Source: Spirodela intermedia (Eukaryota; Streptophyta; Magnoliopsida; Alismatales; Araceae). Taken from it: DNA of 64,000 bases. Position numbers and translations under genes: made by a program. This document shows, in pieces, positions 33,869 through 52,600 of this stretch (the stretch's first letter is position 1; the number at the start of each line of letters is the position of its first letter). Where the stretch lies: positions 4,196,892 to 4,260,891 of the forward strand of contig LR746265.1 in NCBI GenBank assembly GCA_902729315.2, in the 5' to 3' direction. The notes under the pieces were generated by a model, which saw only the letters and a list, made by a program, of their open reading frames with translations, was not told where the DNA came from and did no database searches.

Positions 33869-35262
33869 ATGGCCGGGAGATTAGGCCGGGTCCTCTGCTT
33901 AGCCTTCTTCCTCCTGATATCAGGTAAAGCTCTTTCGATTTTGATTCTGGGGGGAGGAGGGTGACCGCGAGGGGGGAGCGGAACAGAAAGCTCCTCCTTG
34001 GCTGGTGAACGATTGACAGAAGAGGGCGGGGATGGAACTGGGAACTTCTGCGGATGCTGACCCCTTGTTCTCTCTTAGATTTTGCAGAGGTTCGTTCGGC
34101 ATCGTTCACCTTCGCGAACAACTGCGAGTACACGGTGTGGCCGGGTCTCCTGTCCAGCGCCGGCTCGCCGCCGCTCTCCACGACGGGATTCTCCCTCGCG
34201 AAGGGCGAGTCTCGGACAGTCTCAGCCCCCACCGGGTGGTCGGGGAGGTTCTGGGGGAGGACCCTCTGCTCCACCGACGCCTCCGGCAAGTTCTCCTGCT
34301 TAACAGGCGAGTGCGGTTCGGGGACGGTGGAGTGCTCCGGGAGGGGCGCGGCGCCGCCGGCCACCCTGGCGGAGTTCACCCTGGACGGCAGCGGCGCCAT
34401 GGACTTCTACGACGTGAGCCTCGTCGACGGCTACAATCTCCCGATGATGGTGGTGCCGCAGAGGACCTCCACGGGCGGCGCCAACAGCACCTGCATCACC
34501 ACGGGCTGTGTAGTGGACCTCAACGGCGCCTGCCCGTCGGAGCTGAAGGTGACGGAGAACAGCGGCGAGGGGGTGGCGTGCCGCAGCGCCTGCGAGGCCT
34601 TTGGCACTCCCGAGTACTGCTGCAGCGGCGCCTACGGGAACCCCAACACCTGCAAGCCCACCACCTTCTCTCAGTTCTTCAAGAATGCCTGCCCGCGGGC
34701 CTACAGCTACGCCTACGACGACAGCACTAGCACCTTCACCTGCCCCGGCGGCACCAGCTACCTCATGACCTTCTGCCCCTCCACCTCCAGGTAGCCGTCA
34801 CCTTACCTCTTCTTGCTTTTCTTCCTTTCTGAAAGGGCTAGCCATTCGGTCTGCGCCGGCGCCGGCGGCGGTTCTCCCCCACACGGAACGCTTCACACTT
34901 GGTCGGCCATTTTCACGCGAAAAACCCGTCGGCAGCGGCATCGAGGATCGAAAGATCTTTGGACGCTTCCGTCGACATAAATGATCGGCCCCGCGGAGAG
35001 CCCAGATCATCATCTTCTTCTTCCTACTCTGTTTGTACGTGTCCGTGTCTGAGATAGCTGCTGCTGCTTCGTGATGAACAGCCAAAAGTCGTCTGAGGAC
35101 CCCCAGGCGGTGCCGCTGCCGGGCGGCGGCCACACCGCCATGGTCTACCAAGGAAGTCTGGTCCGCAACGCCGCGGCCGCGGCGTATTCTCATTCGACCG
35201 CCTACTTCGCCGTCTCCCTTCTGGCGGCGGCGGCGTCTTTACTACAGCTGCTACGCATCTGA
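33869..35262 (+). CDS. TLP: Thaumatin-like protein with C-terminal anchor tail (copy 1)
   Basis: Three exons: 33869-33923, 34079-34790 and 35082-35262, giving 315 residues. A signal peptide (LCLAFFLLISDFAEVRS) is split by the first intron. The thaumatin domain begins ASFTFANNCEYTVWPGLLSS and includes GWSGRFWGRTLCS, DFYDVSLVDGYNLPM, CRSACEAFGTPEYCCSG and ending SYLMTFCPS, with many conserved cysteines. A TAG lies immediately after the second exon donor, but splicing at CCAG|GTAGCC joins a third exon. That exon encodes SSQKSSEDPQAVPLPGGG and a hydrophobic end (FAVSLLAAAASLLQLL) like a GPI signal. Proteins of this PR-5 family are wall or apoplastic, often antifungal or glucan-binding; the tailed forms are expected on the cell surface. 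If the last intron is retained, a soluble form ending at 34794 would be made. Confidence 0.93.
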
Positions 35263-36886
35263 GCCGTCGTCTCTAGGGCCCGCGTTGTCTTCGTCGGGGC
35301 GGCTGCCTGGCCACGACAAACACGGGCTAGAAGGCATTCATCCACGGCCGTTGGCTCCCTTGTCGGCACGCTTTTTATTCTTTCTACTCATCCGCCCGCA
35401 ACGAATTTGCTCCGTCCCCGGCCAAAATCTTTAGATTTTTTTTTAATATAATACCCTTTGTGGGGTACGATTTGTGGCAACCGCAGAGAGCAGAAAAGAA
35501 ATTCAGTTGGTTAGAGAGGCTTTTAGGCAATAGTTTACTTGAATCAGGCTATTCGTGGTATTCTTTCACCCCCCCCCCCCTCTTCTCTCTCTCTCTCTCT
35601 TTATAATTGTACTGGCTCCTCAATTATTTTAATGGGAAAGAAGTCTACATAGTACGGATGATACTGGCCTTATTATCTCGGCGCCTCGATTCCTTCCTAC
35701 AGGGGAACGTTGGGGGGGATGAATCGGGATCGTCTATACGGGAGGAGTGGACGGTCAGGATCTGTCACAATATAGCCGTTGCTCTAGCCGTTGACGCTCT
35801 AGAGAGTACAAGGGGAGAGAGAGAGAGAACGATACATGCACCCTCCCTCTCTCTCTCTCTCTTCTCATCGGCAATATTATTTTTAGCTGTTGGCAAAAAA
35901 TCAGGTATATTTATTGAGGTGCACGCATAACCTAGATAAAATATCAATTTATATATACAAGTAGATAACTTTTGGGCCTCATGGTCGCAAATACTAATTA
36001 AAAAGGGAGTATTAATATGGGAATTATTTTTTATTAAAATCAATAAATACGAGGTTTCGTACTTGGCTGGCCGAGCCGACCCACGCGCGACACCGGTGAC
36101 GAGACGTCGCTGCCGCGGCCGTCTACGTCAAAGTCCACGTCGACCTCGGGGGTGCCGACGTGTGTGAGTCGGTGGGAGCAATGACTGCAGACGCTAGCTT
36201 ACGTGGACCCGCGTCGGAACTGACTTGAGAGCCACACCCTTTTGGGTGGCCGCATAAGGGGGGGGGGGCAGTCGGCACTCGAGCGGTCCCCTTGGTTGAC
36301 TTTTTGAACTCTCCTTCGCAGGCTTCATTACGTTGTCTGGTTGCCCGCCCGTCTTGGTGGTCAACCGCCACGCCAGTCCCGGGTCAGTTCCAACGAGGAT
36401 AAGCCGTAGTGGAAGGATATCTGTCAAGTAAGACGGGAGTCTGCGGATGAATGGGGCGATGGTCAACGTATCTCCAGTTATGACATTCTTTGATTATGCC
36501 GAGGATTCCCGTCAAAGGGGTGTCTAACCGATGAACGACGCTCGGCTGAGTCCACATTAACCGCCGAAAATTCCAAAAGGTACGAAGACAACGAGGGGGG
36601 AGGGGGGATGATTGTGTGATCTTCGTCAAAGTAACCGACAGTAGATTCTTTCGAGGTTGACTTTGATCTTGCACATCCCCTCTATGCGGGGGCGTTGAAT
36701 ACCACCTGAAAAAGTAGTCTCATAAGTCAATCAAGATAGTACAAAGTCTACGAATTGACTCGACCAGGCCTCTTGCGTTGCTGCGAGGGAAGATACACAT
36801 GTTAACGTGAAAAAGCCTCCGCATTAAGTCAACTCGTGCTGAGGCAACCGTAACCCGCCAGCTCTCACAGGAGGATCACCGCCAGT

Positions 36887-36888
<2 letters not shown>

Positions 36889-36944
<56 letters not shown>

Positions 36945-36952
36945 AGAGAGAG
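36889..36952. repeat. (AG)n microsatellite
   Basis: About 24 pure AG units followed by interrupted CGAG and GAGA units. Confidence 0.95.
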
Positions 36953-38787
36953 AAGTAGTCTCGTACAGAATAATCCAGAGAAATGATATCCAGTATTTGT
37001 CTTGGACCCGTCTCCTCTTCTTCCGGAGGCCCCCTCTCGCCTTTGCCACGAAAGCTTCGGTCCCACTCAACTTCACGCAGAGGTCCCCAAACGTATCCAG
37101 ACGAAGGAGAGAAGAAGGTAAACCTTTCCTATCAGAACCTAGAGAGATATGACGGCTAGCCAAACCTTTTCCGAAGAGAAGGAAGCATCCATTCACATAA
37201 CGAAGCAAAGGCCCCCACGTGGAGAGAAAGGTGCAGGTCGCAGCCTTCCACATTCGGCAGCTTACCTCTGAAGAAGAACAGGAGAATCGTAGGAGACCCT
37301 TCTCAAGTTCCTTCCACTTTTGGTTTGGCGAGCTCAGACCCTCGTTGGACGAGGGCGAGGACCGGCGTGGATAAGCTTCATATCGTCTCAGCTTCCTTGT
37401 CGTCATCCCCACCAGGTGAAGATCCAACCGCAGAAAGCCTAGAGTGCGGGAGGCGACGTCAACATCTAGTGGAGAGGGAGAGAGATGAAGAAAAGCTGTG
37501 TGTGGGGTTGGAGGGTGGGGGGAGATACTCGTCAGCACAGCTCCTCGTCGACGCTTTCCACGGAAGAATGAGTTCATGACACCGTTGCCTGATCAACTAC
37601 CTGCAGCCCGCCATGACACGTAAGTCGAAGCTTTGACGTCCTCGTTAAGGAAGCTGGTGCACCCGCCAGCATGCCGGGGTCACATGGCCGGGACCAAGTC
37701 AGAAAAGCCCTCCTCTTTTGAAGTGTGACAACAAGATAACCTCACGCTCAACCATCAGATTTTGTAAGCGATTAGTGTATACCGCGTTCTTCCGAGTGTT
37801 GTGAGTGTGTCACTGTGGTATATTACCCCCAAACGAAGCCTTCACAGCTCATCACCTATGTGTGAAAAGTTGCGTACGAAACAAAGCTTACCTCATTAGA
37901 GGTGCACTGATATGGGTAGATGTCGGATGCCGAATCTAGAATGCATGTCCACATCTTTTACGTGCACACATTGATGAGCTGCGCAGAGTGTGGTTTTCAC
38001 TACCATGTCCACATTGATGCTAACCATATATTCATTTGACTATGTTAGATCAATAAAAGGAAGAATTAGGTGGCCTGCCCACGAGGGAGAGTGTTGAGTT
38101 TCTTGTGCTTTTGACATGGAACTACGTTGACGCACATGGAGGCTGATCTGAAAGGATAGGATCATGTTGAGGTCCCAGCAATCTGAGTGCATTTTTCCAT
38201 AGTGCTAATTGATTTCCTACCCCTATGATGACACATCCTCACAACGTGGGCACAAGGATATGGTGCGGCTTCAGCACCTATGCTCAAGAAACTCGAGAAT
38301 TATCTTAAGAATGACAGTTAAAACAGAAGTCAAGCTATAGATTACAGTGATATTTTTCAGCCGGAGAAACCTTCGAGTCATCCGAGGACAGTTAGTTTTT
38401 TGTAATATGAACAGGGTTAGAGAGTCGAATGCGACCCACAAGAGATTGAAATGAGTGAGGATGAGATGAGACGTGAGAGGGGAAACTGGGTGGACTCCCT
38501 ACTTCATCTTTCATCCATGTTAGCGAGCAGGAGGTGGGGGAGGCACACTCGGACCACAGTCGCTGGATCCTGCTGGAGCTGACTCGGAGTGACGCGGTTG
38601 CCTACACTCGTCTACGTGGTTTGCCGACTTTAGCGCCCCCGCCATGCCGGACGACCGTGCGGGCCACCAACCGCGGCTGGGGTGTCCTGTGCCATCAGCG
38701 CTAAAGGTGTGATCGTCATTGGGGGCCTTCTAGAGGGCGATTTCCGTAAGAACTAGATGACGTTCTTCGATGATTCAATATGTATAT

Positions 38788-38792
<5 letters not shown>

Positions 38793-38854
<62 letters not shown>
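38793..38854. repeat. (AG)31 microsatellite
   Basis: The longest pure dinucleotide tract in the window, 62 bases. Confidence 0.95.
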
Positions 38855-38858
<4 letters not shown>

Positions 38859-39490
38859 TCATGGGATAGGTTCACTGATAGTTTGCTTTCCACTGAGTGG
38901 GAGATGACGCTTATGATGTACGTAGGCGTTTGTCTGATCTTTCTCCAAATCCCACAACCATAGTGTGAAGACTCCTCTTCCTTGTTTACTACCTTTCACA
39001 TTCCTTTTCAAGCCGTTATCTTCCTTGCAAGTTCATTCTCCCTATATGGCCCCGGTGTTTATGCCCGCCTTACAATAATGTATTTTACAGCATATAGTTT
39101 CAGGGAAATCAACTACTTATGTGATCTCATAACTAGCAGGGTTTGCGGCTCATAGTACGTATGGCGATCCAGATCGGAATTAGTATCAAAAATGATTGGT
39201 GCCTACTTTATTAAAGAGGTCCGACAAGATCTGTTGGGTGATCTCATACTCAGATCGCCACGATCAGAGAAAAACGGCATGGTCAACGGGTTGTAACTCC
39301 TAGATTTTAGTCTATTTCGCAAAATTGAGCTCATCCGGAAAAAAGATTCAAGTGTAGCAAATTTGAGGGGGTGGGTGGGGGGGGGGGTATTGATACATTT
39401 TAATATCAGTCTGGCTGTTTCTATATTGAGTAAGATCCAGGTGACGTGCAGAGAGAGAGAGAGAGCAAGGAGAGAGAAATATCAGTGATC

Positions 39491-39498
39491 TATAAATG
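39491..39498 (+). promoter_or_regulatory. TATA box of the second thaumatin-like gene
   Basis: TATAAATG lies 394 bases before the ATG. The implied leader of about 360 bases contains an upstream ATG at 39568 that opens a 72-codon frame, so either the leader is spliced or translation is subject to an upstream reading frame. Confidence 0.5.
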
Positions 39499-39884
39499 GA
39501 GGTGGAGAGCAAGTCACTAGCCTTCCTCCTACTCTCTCTCCCTCGATCTTGCAGGGTGTTGTAGTTAATGGGTGGGCATCCCCAACGTACACTCCATTCC
39601 TCGACCATCCCTATCTTCAGCGGGAATCCCTCCGGCTTCTGGCCTTCCGCCGTCGCCATCGCACACCACCTCCTCCTTTCAGTGCACTCTCACAACCACC
39701 GGCAACCCCGACAGCAGGATCAAAGGAGACGCGTCTTTTTCTTCTTCTCACATCATCACCTTCAACAAGGAGGAGCACCGCTGTAGTCGCCACGCTCCGT
39801 CCATTGACATCGTCCCCGCTCAGAGGGAAGAGATAGGAAAGGTTGATTTAAGAAACCTGCAGCACTCCTCTCCCAAAGACGGAG

Positions 39885-41318
39885 ATGGGCCAGTTCTTGT
39901 TCTCTGGCACTACCACAGCTCCCTTGCTATTCCTCTTCTGTGTACTGCTTGCAAACCCCTTCGGAGGCGGAGGAAGAGTGGCGGATGGCGCCACATTTAC
40001 GTTCGTGAACAAGTGCGAGTTCACTGTGTGGCCGGGAGTGCTGTCCAGCGCTGGCAGTCCTCCGCTGGGCACCACCGGGTTCGAGCTCCCGGTAGGTGGG
40101 TCCCTCGCCGTGCAAGCCCCCACCAGCTGGTCGGGCCGCTTCTGGGGCCGCACCGGCTGCGCATCAGACCCCGCGGGTCGCGTCGTCTGTGCGACCGGTG
40201 ACTGTGGTTCCGGGGAAGTCAAGTGCAACGGAGCTGGGGCGGCGCCTCCGGCCACATTGGCGGAGTTCACACTGGACGGCTCATCGGCTCTGGACTTCTA
40301 CGACGTGAGCCTTGTGGATGGGTACAACCTGCCGCTGGTCGTGGAGGCGAAGGGGGGGACGGGCGGATGCCTCTCCACCGGCTGCCCAGTGGACCTCAAC
40401 CTGCGGTGCCCGGCGGAGCTCCGTGCAGGGGCTGGCGAGGCCTGTCGAAGTGCCTGCGAGGCGTTCGGGAATCCCGAATACTGCTGCAGCGGCGAGTTCG
40501 CCACCCCCAGCACCTGCCGACCATCTGTCTACTCGCAGATGTTCAAGTCCGCGTGCCCCCGCTCGTACAGCTACGCCTACGACGACGCCACCAGCACATT
40601 CACCTGCTCCGGCGCCGACTACCTCCTCACCTTCTGCCCCTCCGGCGCCACAGTCGGAAGGTAAGCGTTCGCAACAAGTCAAGAAAACCCTACTCATATT
40701 GCTCTCATTTCAAGCCACTCCGCTTCGCTCCTGACCTCCACTGAGAACTCGCGGTCGACTTCTTTGCTCTCATTTCAAGCTCTATTCATGGCCGACTTCT
40801 CTGCGTTGCCTCAATTCTCGTTCCTGTGTTGCAAATTCGAGGGCCTTCTCTTTTCAGCGGATTTCTTAAAGAAGTTCTCTTTTTCTTTTGCTTTTCTTGG
40901 TTTCGATGATGATTTCTGCATTCAATGTGTCGTGAGACGGTCATCGTGCTTTCTCTCCCCGGCGTTCTTCAGCTGTTCTTCCGTCCTCCTCGCACTGTAC
41001 TACGATCCTCTCAGGACCACCATAGTTGGTATACCAGCAGTCTAAGTCATCGGCCACATTTCCCAAGTTCGTCTTCTCACGGCTTCTGGTTTTTCTCCCC
41101 TCATCTCCGGCAGCCAGAAGTCGTCCCAAGATTCAACAACCACCGGCGCCGCCACCGCAGAGCCGGGGACGACGGCGGCGGGAGACGCGCGAGAGTGTGA
41201 GCCTTGGCTCGCAAGCCTCACCACGGGCGGTGCGACAACTGCGGATGATGGCGGCGTGCTCCTGCTCTACAAGGCCGCTCTTCTCGCCGCCGCCACGGCC
41301 ATTGCCCTTGGTCTGTAA
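39885..41318 (+). CDS. TLP: Thaumatin-like protein with C-terminal anchor tail (copy 2)
   Basis: Two exons: 39885-40660 and 41114-41318, giving 326 residues. The signal peptide (LLFLFCVLLANPF) is followed by ATFTFVNKCEFTVWPGVLSS. The domain carries SWSGRFWGRTGC, ATLAEFTLDGSSALDFYDVS, CRSACEAFGNPEYCCSG and DYLLTFCPSG. As in copy 1, a stop codon (TAA) directly follows the donor (GGAAG|GTAAGC). The last exon encodes SQKSSQDSTTTGAATAEPG and a hydrophobic GPI-like end (VLLLYKAALLAAATAIALGL). The SQKSS start of the tail is shared with copy 1. The two copies are on the same strand about 4.6 kb apart and arose by tandem duplication; copy 2 lacks the intron that splits the signal peptide of copy 1. 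The Arabidopsis pair At4g36000/At4g36010 is the likely counterpart. Confidence 0.92.
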
Positions 41319-42150
41319 AGCCACCCAGCCCCGTCAAGGTTTCTCCTCTCTCTCTCCTCATGTAAGTCTGAATCTAGAGAGAGAGTGAGAAAGGGACGAC
41401 CACCATGGTTGTGATGTAATTAATGATCCGGATTGTTAAAAGAAAAACACCGTCGAGCACATCCCATGGCCAGACGAACCCACAGGCGAAAGCCATTAAT
41501 GGCGACGAGGGGAGCTGCCTTTGGCGATTCCCCTTCGCTTTCTTCCCCTTTTCCAGTGGCATGCGAAAAGCAAGCAGGGCGATCGCCGCGTGCTTTTCAA
41601 ATACGAATCCATCCGGCGGGACCTGATCTTCTGTCTCCCTCATATCCCCACCCACAAGCAAGATTCCAGCTCGCTGAGGCCACGGCAAGAAGATAGCAGC
41701 TGCCATGAGTCATTCCCGTGGCGGCGCCGCCAGGCGTTACTTTCCGTCTGACACACCATTCTTGGTGTTCGACAAAATGCTCGTCTGTGCAGACGAGTTG
41801 GTCTCATCAACCCCCTCCCCTGGTGACTCCATTCGGAAGGCAGAGCGGCGTTGGTGACGAAGACGGCACAACGGGGGTGGGGGCCTCCTTTGGAGCTGTC
41901 TGCCCCTTTGCATCAGCAGAGGAGTTGTCTATGTTATCTCCGCGCTCGGATTCCATGCCCACTAAGAAAGACAAATTGGGTTATATGGCTCAGCTTCATT
42001 ACCTCAAAGGATGAGAGCTGACCAGACGAACCGGTGACCTCAGAGCCGCAGCTTTGTCTTTCGATCGATTCCTCTTCTGTCAGCCAATTGGCCGCAACTT
42101 TCTCTCGACAAGATGCTCCATGATGATCGGTTCATTGGGTACATTAAAAT

Positions 42151-42213
<63 letters not shown>

Positions 42214-42509
42214 GAGGCGTCTACGACATCCTCTTATCTTTCTCTGTCAAGCAGCGTTGCTTTAGGAGCACCATGGCTCCACAAACAGGCGTCTGTGGGA
42301 CTTTACGGTGGAGGGCTACTCAGAGGGGGCAAGGAATCTTCTCATGGGTCAGAAGCTGCGGGTGCAGTGTCGTTTGCCGGCAAAGCAGCCATATCCAGAT
42401 AAGGTCAATGAATAAAGAAGTGAAGCCATGAAAACTGTACAACTTTAGAAAATTTTCAAAGCCACAGCGGTTGATGAAGAGAAATGCAGGCCTTCATGCA
42501 ATGGAGTAA
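41319..42509. other. Intergenic region between convergent genes
   Basis: It contains a (GA)n tract (42152-42213). No coding region is supported; a 110-codon minus-strand frame at 41374-41706 matches nothing known. Confidence 0.5.
42152..42213. repeat. (GA)n microsatellite
   Basis: About 30 GA units with one A-rich interruption near 42198. Confidence 0.95.
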
Positions 42510-49166
<6,657 letters not shown>

Positions 49167-49682
49167 TCCTATGTTCGAAAACTCGAATCCCGTCCGGCCT
49201 GTTCAGATGATTAAGTACGTGCGAACGAGCTCGCCTTAACGCATTTCATGTGAAAGCTCATTCATATTTTCTCCCGATTTATTTCGTTAAGACAACTGGA
49301 AAATATGAAACAGTTCCTATTATGTGTTAATTAAAAACATTTCGGTTAAACCCACAAATTATAGATTATCTCGCCCATGCCTACCCCTCTCTCTCTCTTC
49401 TCTCTCTCTCTCTCTCTCTCGCTATCTTCTCTAGTGCCGCGGGGCTCCCTCGTTCCGAACATCCTATTGCCCACGTACAGGAAGAGAGCGACCGCGGAAC
49501 TTAAATCATGAAAACGCCACGTCCGAAGACTTGGGAGTCGCTGCAAAATTCTACAGGATTGATGATGCTTTCGCCTACCTACCCCCGCCCCCCCGGTCAA
49601 AGGAAGGCCCTGCTGCAGTTTCTTTCTGCTTCCCGACCTTGTTCGTTTTCACGGAAATGGCAGAATCCTCTGGTGGACTAGA
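49167..49682. other. Intergenic region, CaMKMT promoter / GRP94 3' flank
   Basis: Two minus-strand genes follow one another here. A CT tract lies at 49386-49420. No other feature is supported. Confidence 0.5.
49386..49420. repeat. (CT)n microsatellite
   Basis: A CT tract with one TTC interruption, in the presumed promoter of the CaM methyltransferase gene. Confidence 0.93.
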
Positions 49683-52600
49683 CTAGAGCTCGTCCTTGAG
49701 ATATGAGGTGTCGGGCTCGGGCTTCGCGTCCGCATTGGCTTCCGGCACCGCCCCGGCCTCTTCTTCGGCTTCGGCCTCCTCAGCGTCGTCCTCCTCCACG
49801 GCCGCGTCGGGGTTGATGCTGAGGGAGGACTTGACAGAGGAGTATATCCTGGAGGCGAAATCCTGGGGGTCGTTGAGCATGAAGCCGCTCTCCATCAAGG
49901 CGGTCTGGTACATGAGCTGCGCCGCCTGCTTCGCGCTCTCGTCCTGAAACCAACGACCGAAGGCAAGGGGCGGAGTTAGCAAGAGAGAAACGGGGAGGAG
50001 CATCATTTTTCGGATCCTCGGTCAGTCGGTCACCGTGGGATCCTTGACGACTCTCTCGCGGAGCTCCTTGATGATGGGGTGCCTGGGGTTGATCTCGAGC
50101 ACCCTCTTGCCCTTCATGTACGCCTGCTTGTTGGAATCGGAGAGAGTTTGGGACTGCATGATCCTCTCCATGTTGGCGCTCCACCCGTACTTGCCCGTGA
50201 CCACCACGCAGGGGCTGCCGGACAGGCGGTTGCTGATCTTCACGGAGTCGACGTTGTCCGCGGCGAGGGCGTCCTTCCACCACTTGGTCAGGTCCTTGAA
50301 GGACTCCTTGAGGTCCTTGCTCTTGGAGTCCTTCCCAAGGGAGAGCCCCTCCTTGGACACGTTCTGAAACTTCTTGTCCTCGTAGTCCATTAGGTACTGC
50401 ATCAGGTACTCGTCCACCGGATCGGTGAAGAAGATGACCTGCGCGCGGCAATGAGAGAACGGCGAATCAAGAATCTAGGCACCTTCCCGTGGGTGGATCG
50501 AAATCAAAGCGATCACGATATCCATACAACTTGCGGATTACCTCGTAGTTCTTCTTATTGAGCTTCTCGAGGAATGGAGACTTCTCCAGTTGTTCCTTGC
50601 TGGTTCCGGTGATGTAGAAGATGTCCTTCTGGCCCGACTTCATTCTAGAGATGTACTGGTCCAAGGACGTGAGCTTGCCATCGGACTTGGTGCTGCAGTG
50701 ACAGAGTCGATATAACGTTATAGGGGACTGGAACCTGATGAAGACGCAGGGATTGGTGCAAATTTATTATTAAAAAAAAAAGTTGGCAGAGGTTTACCTC
50801 TCGAATCTGAGGAGTTTTGCAAGACGGTGCCTGTTGGTTGCATCTTCAATGATGCCGAGCTTGATTGATTTGCCAAACTCATTCCAGAACTTGGTGTACT
50901 GGCCCTTCTTCTCGTTGCTGTCGTCGCTGTCCTTGTCTGACACTGATTTCCGACCAGCATAAGGAAATGAGCGCGCAAATGGAAGGCATTCGAGATGGAG
51001 TTTCAGGAATCCAGTTTCTTGAGCACAGAATACCTGTCTTATCCGTGGATTCATCAGGGTCCTCATCTGCAAGCCGCCGGATCATATCGAGGGCTTTGCG
51101 GATGAGCTTCTTCTTAATGGTCTTCAGACTGCTATGCTGCTGAAGCATCTCCCTGGAGACATTCAGAGGTAATGAGTCGGAATCCACAAGACCCTGCACA
51201 TAACAAATGTCCCGAAAAGTCAGGCTCCTGAGCTATCTGGTCACATTCCGCACGATGCCTTTCAAGAGCTGCATGAAAATTGACTCCCTTTACCCTCAAG
51301 AAGCTCAGGTACTTTGGAAGAAGGTCATCGAATTCATCGGAGATGAAGACCCTCCTAACATATAGCTTCAAGTTGGACTTTTGGGTGTTGTAGTAACTTT
51401 CGTAAAGATCGTGAGGAGCCTTGGGAGGAACAAACAGAACGGCCCTGAACTCCACATCACCCTCAGCGTTAAAATGACTCCAGCTCAGTGGCTTTTCCTC
51501 ACTGAAATCCTGAATGAACAAGGAGGAAGTGATTAATTTGGACTGTTTTTAACCAAGATCTGGCATTCTATAATTCTAATCCTGACAGTTGAGAAGCTTC
51601 TGATAGTTTACCTTTGCAAGAGAATGGTAGAACTTCGCGTACTCTTCGTCAGTAACTTCCTTTGGACTGCGGAGCCATATGGCCTTCACATCATTCAGAA
51701 GTTCCCAATCGTAAGTTGTTTCCTTCACCGTCTTAGTCTTGGGCTTCTTCTCAGAATCTTCATCATCAGTTTCTTCCTTTTCTTCATCTTCAGAAGTCTC
51801 AGTCTCGGCAGCTACATGAAATCATAATTAGGAAGAGAAACTCAGAACTGATGCAATGATAAACATCTGCTTCTTGGGGAGATCAAGAAGAAAAACGATT
51901 AGTCCAACCAAAAAGAACTGAGACTAGATCAGGGATGTCATACGTGTTTCCTCGTCAGTAGATTCACTTTCATCTGCCGGGACTTCAACATCAATCTCTT
52001 TGCTGGCCCAAAGATGAATGGGGAAGTTTATAAACTCGGAGTACCTCTTCACCAGCTCCTGTAGTTATAAGAAACGTAAGTGTAAAGAAACCTTGCGCTA
52101 GGATGTTCCTCAGTAGTTGAACTACTTTTTCAGGATTTTGACAGATAATCAACTTCAAACAGCATTATCATACTATTTATAGAATGCCAATCCTTGGGAT
52201 TTTCAACGTTACGACCGCAGACGAGCTCCTGAATAAGACAATGCATTTTCAAGTGCAGGTTGAAAATGAGAGGTACCAATCAGGCAAACAAGACGCCAGA
52301 TTCTTGAATATGCGTGTTAAGTTTCAGATGAAAACAGAATTCTTCATGTGGAGATGTGAAATCCAAAGCACATTAGCACGGCGTACTCATCCGTCACTGT
52401 AATGTGCAAAAGTAGCTCAGTTTCGTCTAATTGGTGAAGATAACAACTCGGGCAAGTCTATTCATCTTTCCACGTATCCAATAAAAAATCGAAAAAAGAA
52501 GTTGGGGGAAATACCAAATACGGTAGCTCTTATTCACACCATCTATGAGAAAGTGGCATTGTCTTTCTTCCTGGTCGAGAATAACTAGATCCTAACATAT

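Larger units (their letters stand above)
35263..39884. other. Intergenic region between thaumatin-like genes
   Basis: 4.6 kb without a gene I can support. It holds two long (GA)n tracts (36889-36936, 38793-38854), shorter CT tracts, a G-rich block (39366-39388) and the promoter of the second thaumatin-like gene. A 233-codon minus-strand frame at 36876-37577 ends in the GA tract and resembles nothing known. Motifs near 38080 vaguely recall an LTR boundary, but no partner LTR was seen. Confidence 0.5.

Noticed and set aside
36876-37577. 233-codon minus-strand open frame between the thaumatin genes
   Set aside because: It runs into a GA microsatellite that encodes a Ser-Leu repeat, has no recognisable domain, and codon use shows nothing coding-like. 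Probably a chance frame.
38040-38110. LTR-retrotransposon-like boundary (purine run then TGTTGAG)
   Set aside because: No partner LTR, target-site duplication or gag/pol coding was visible in the window, so the resemblance is too weak.
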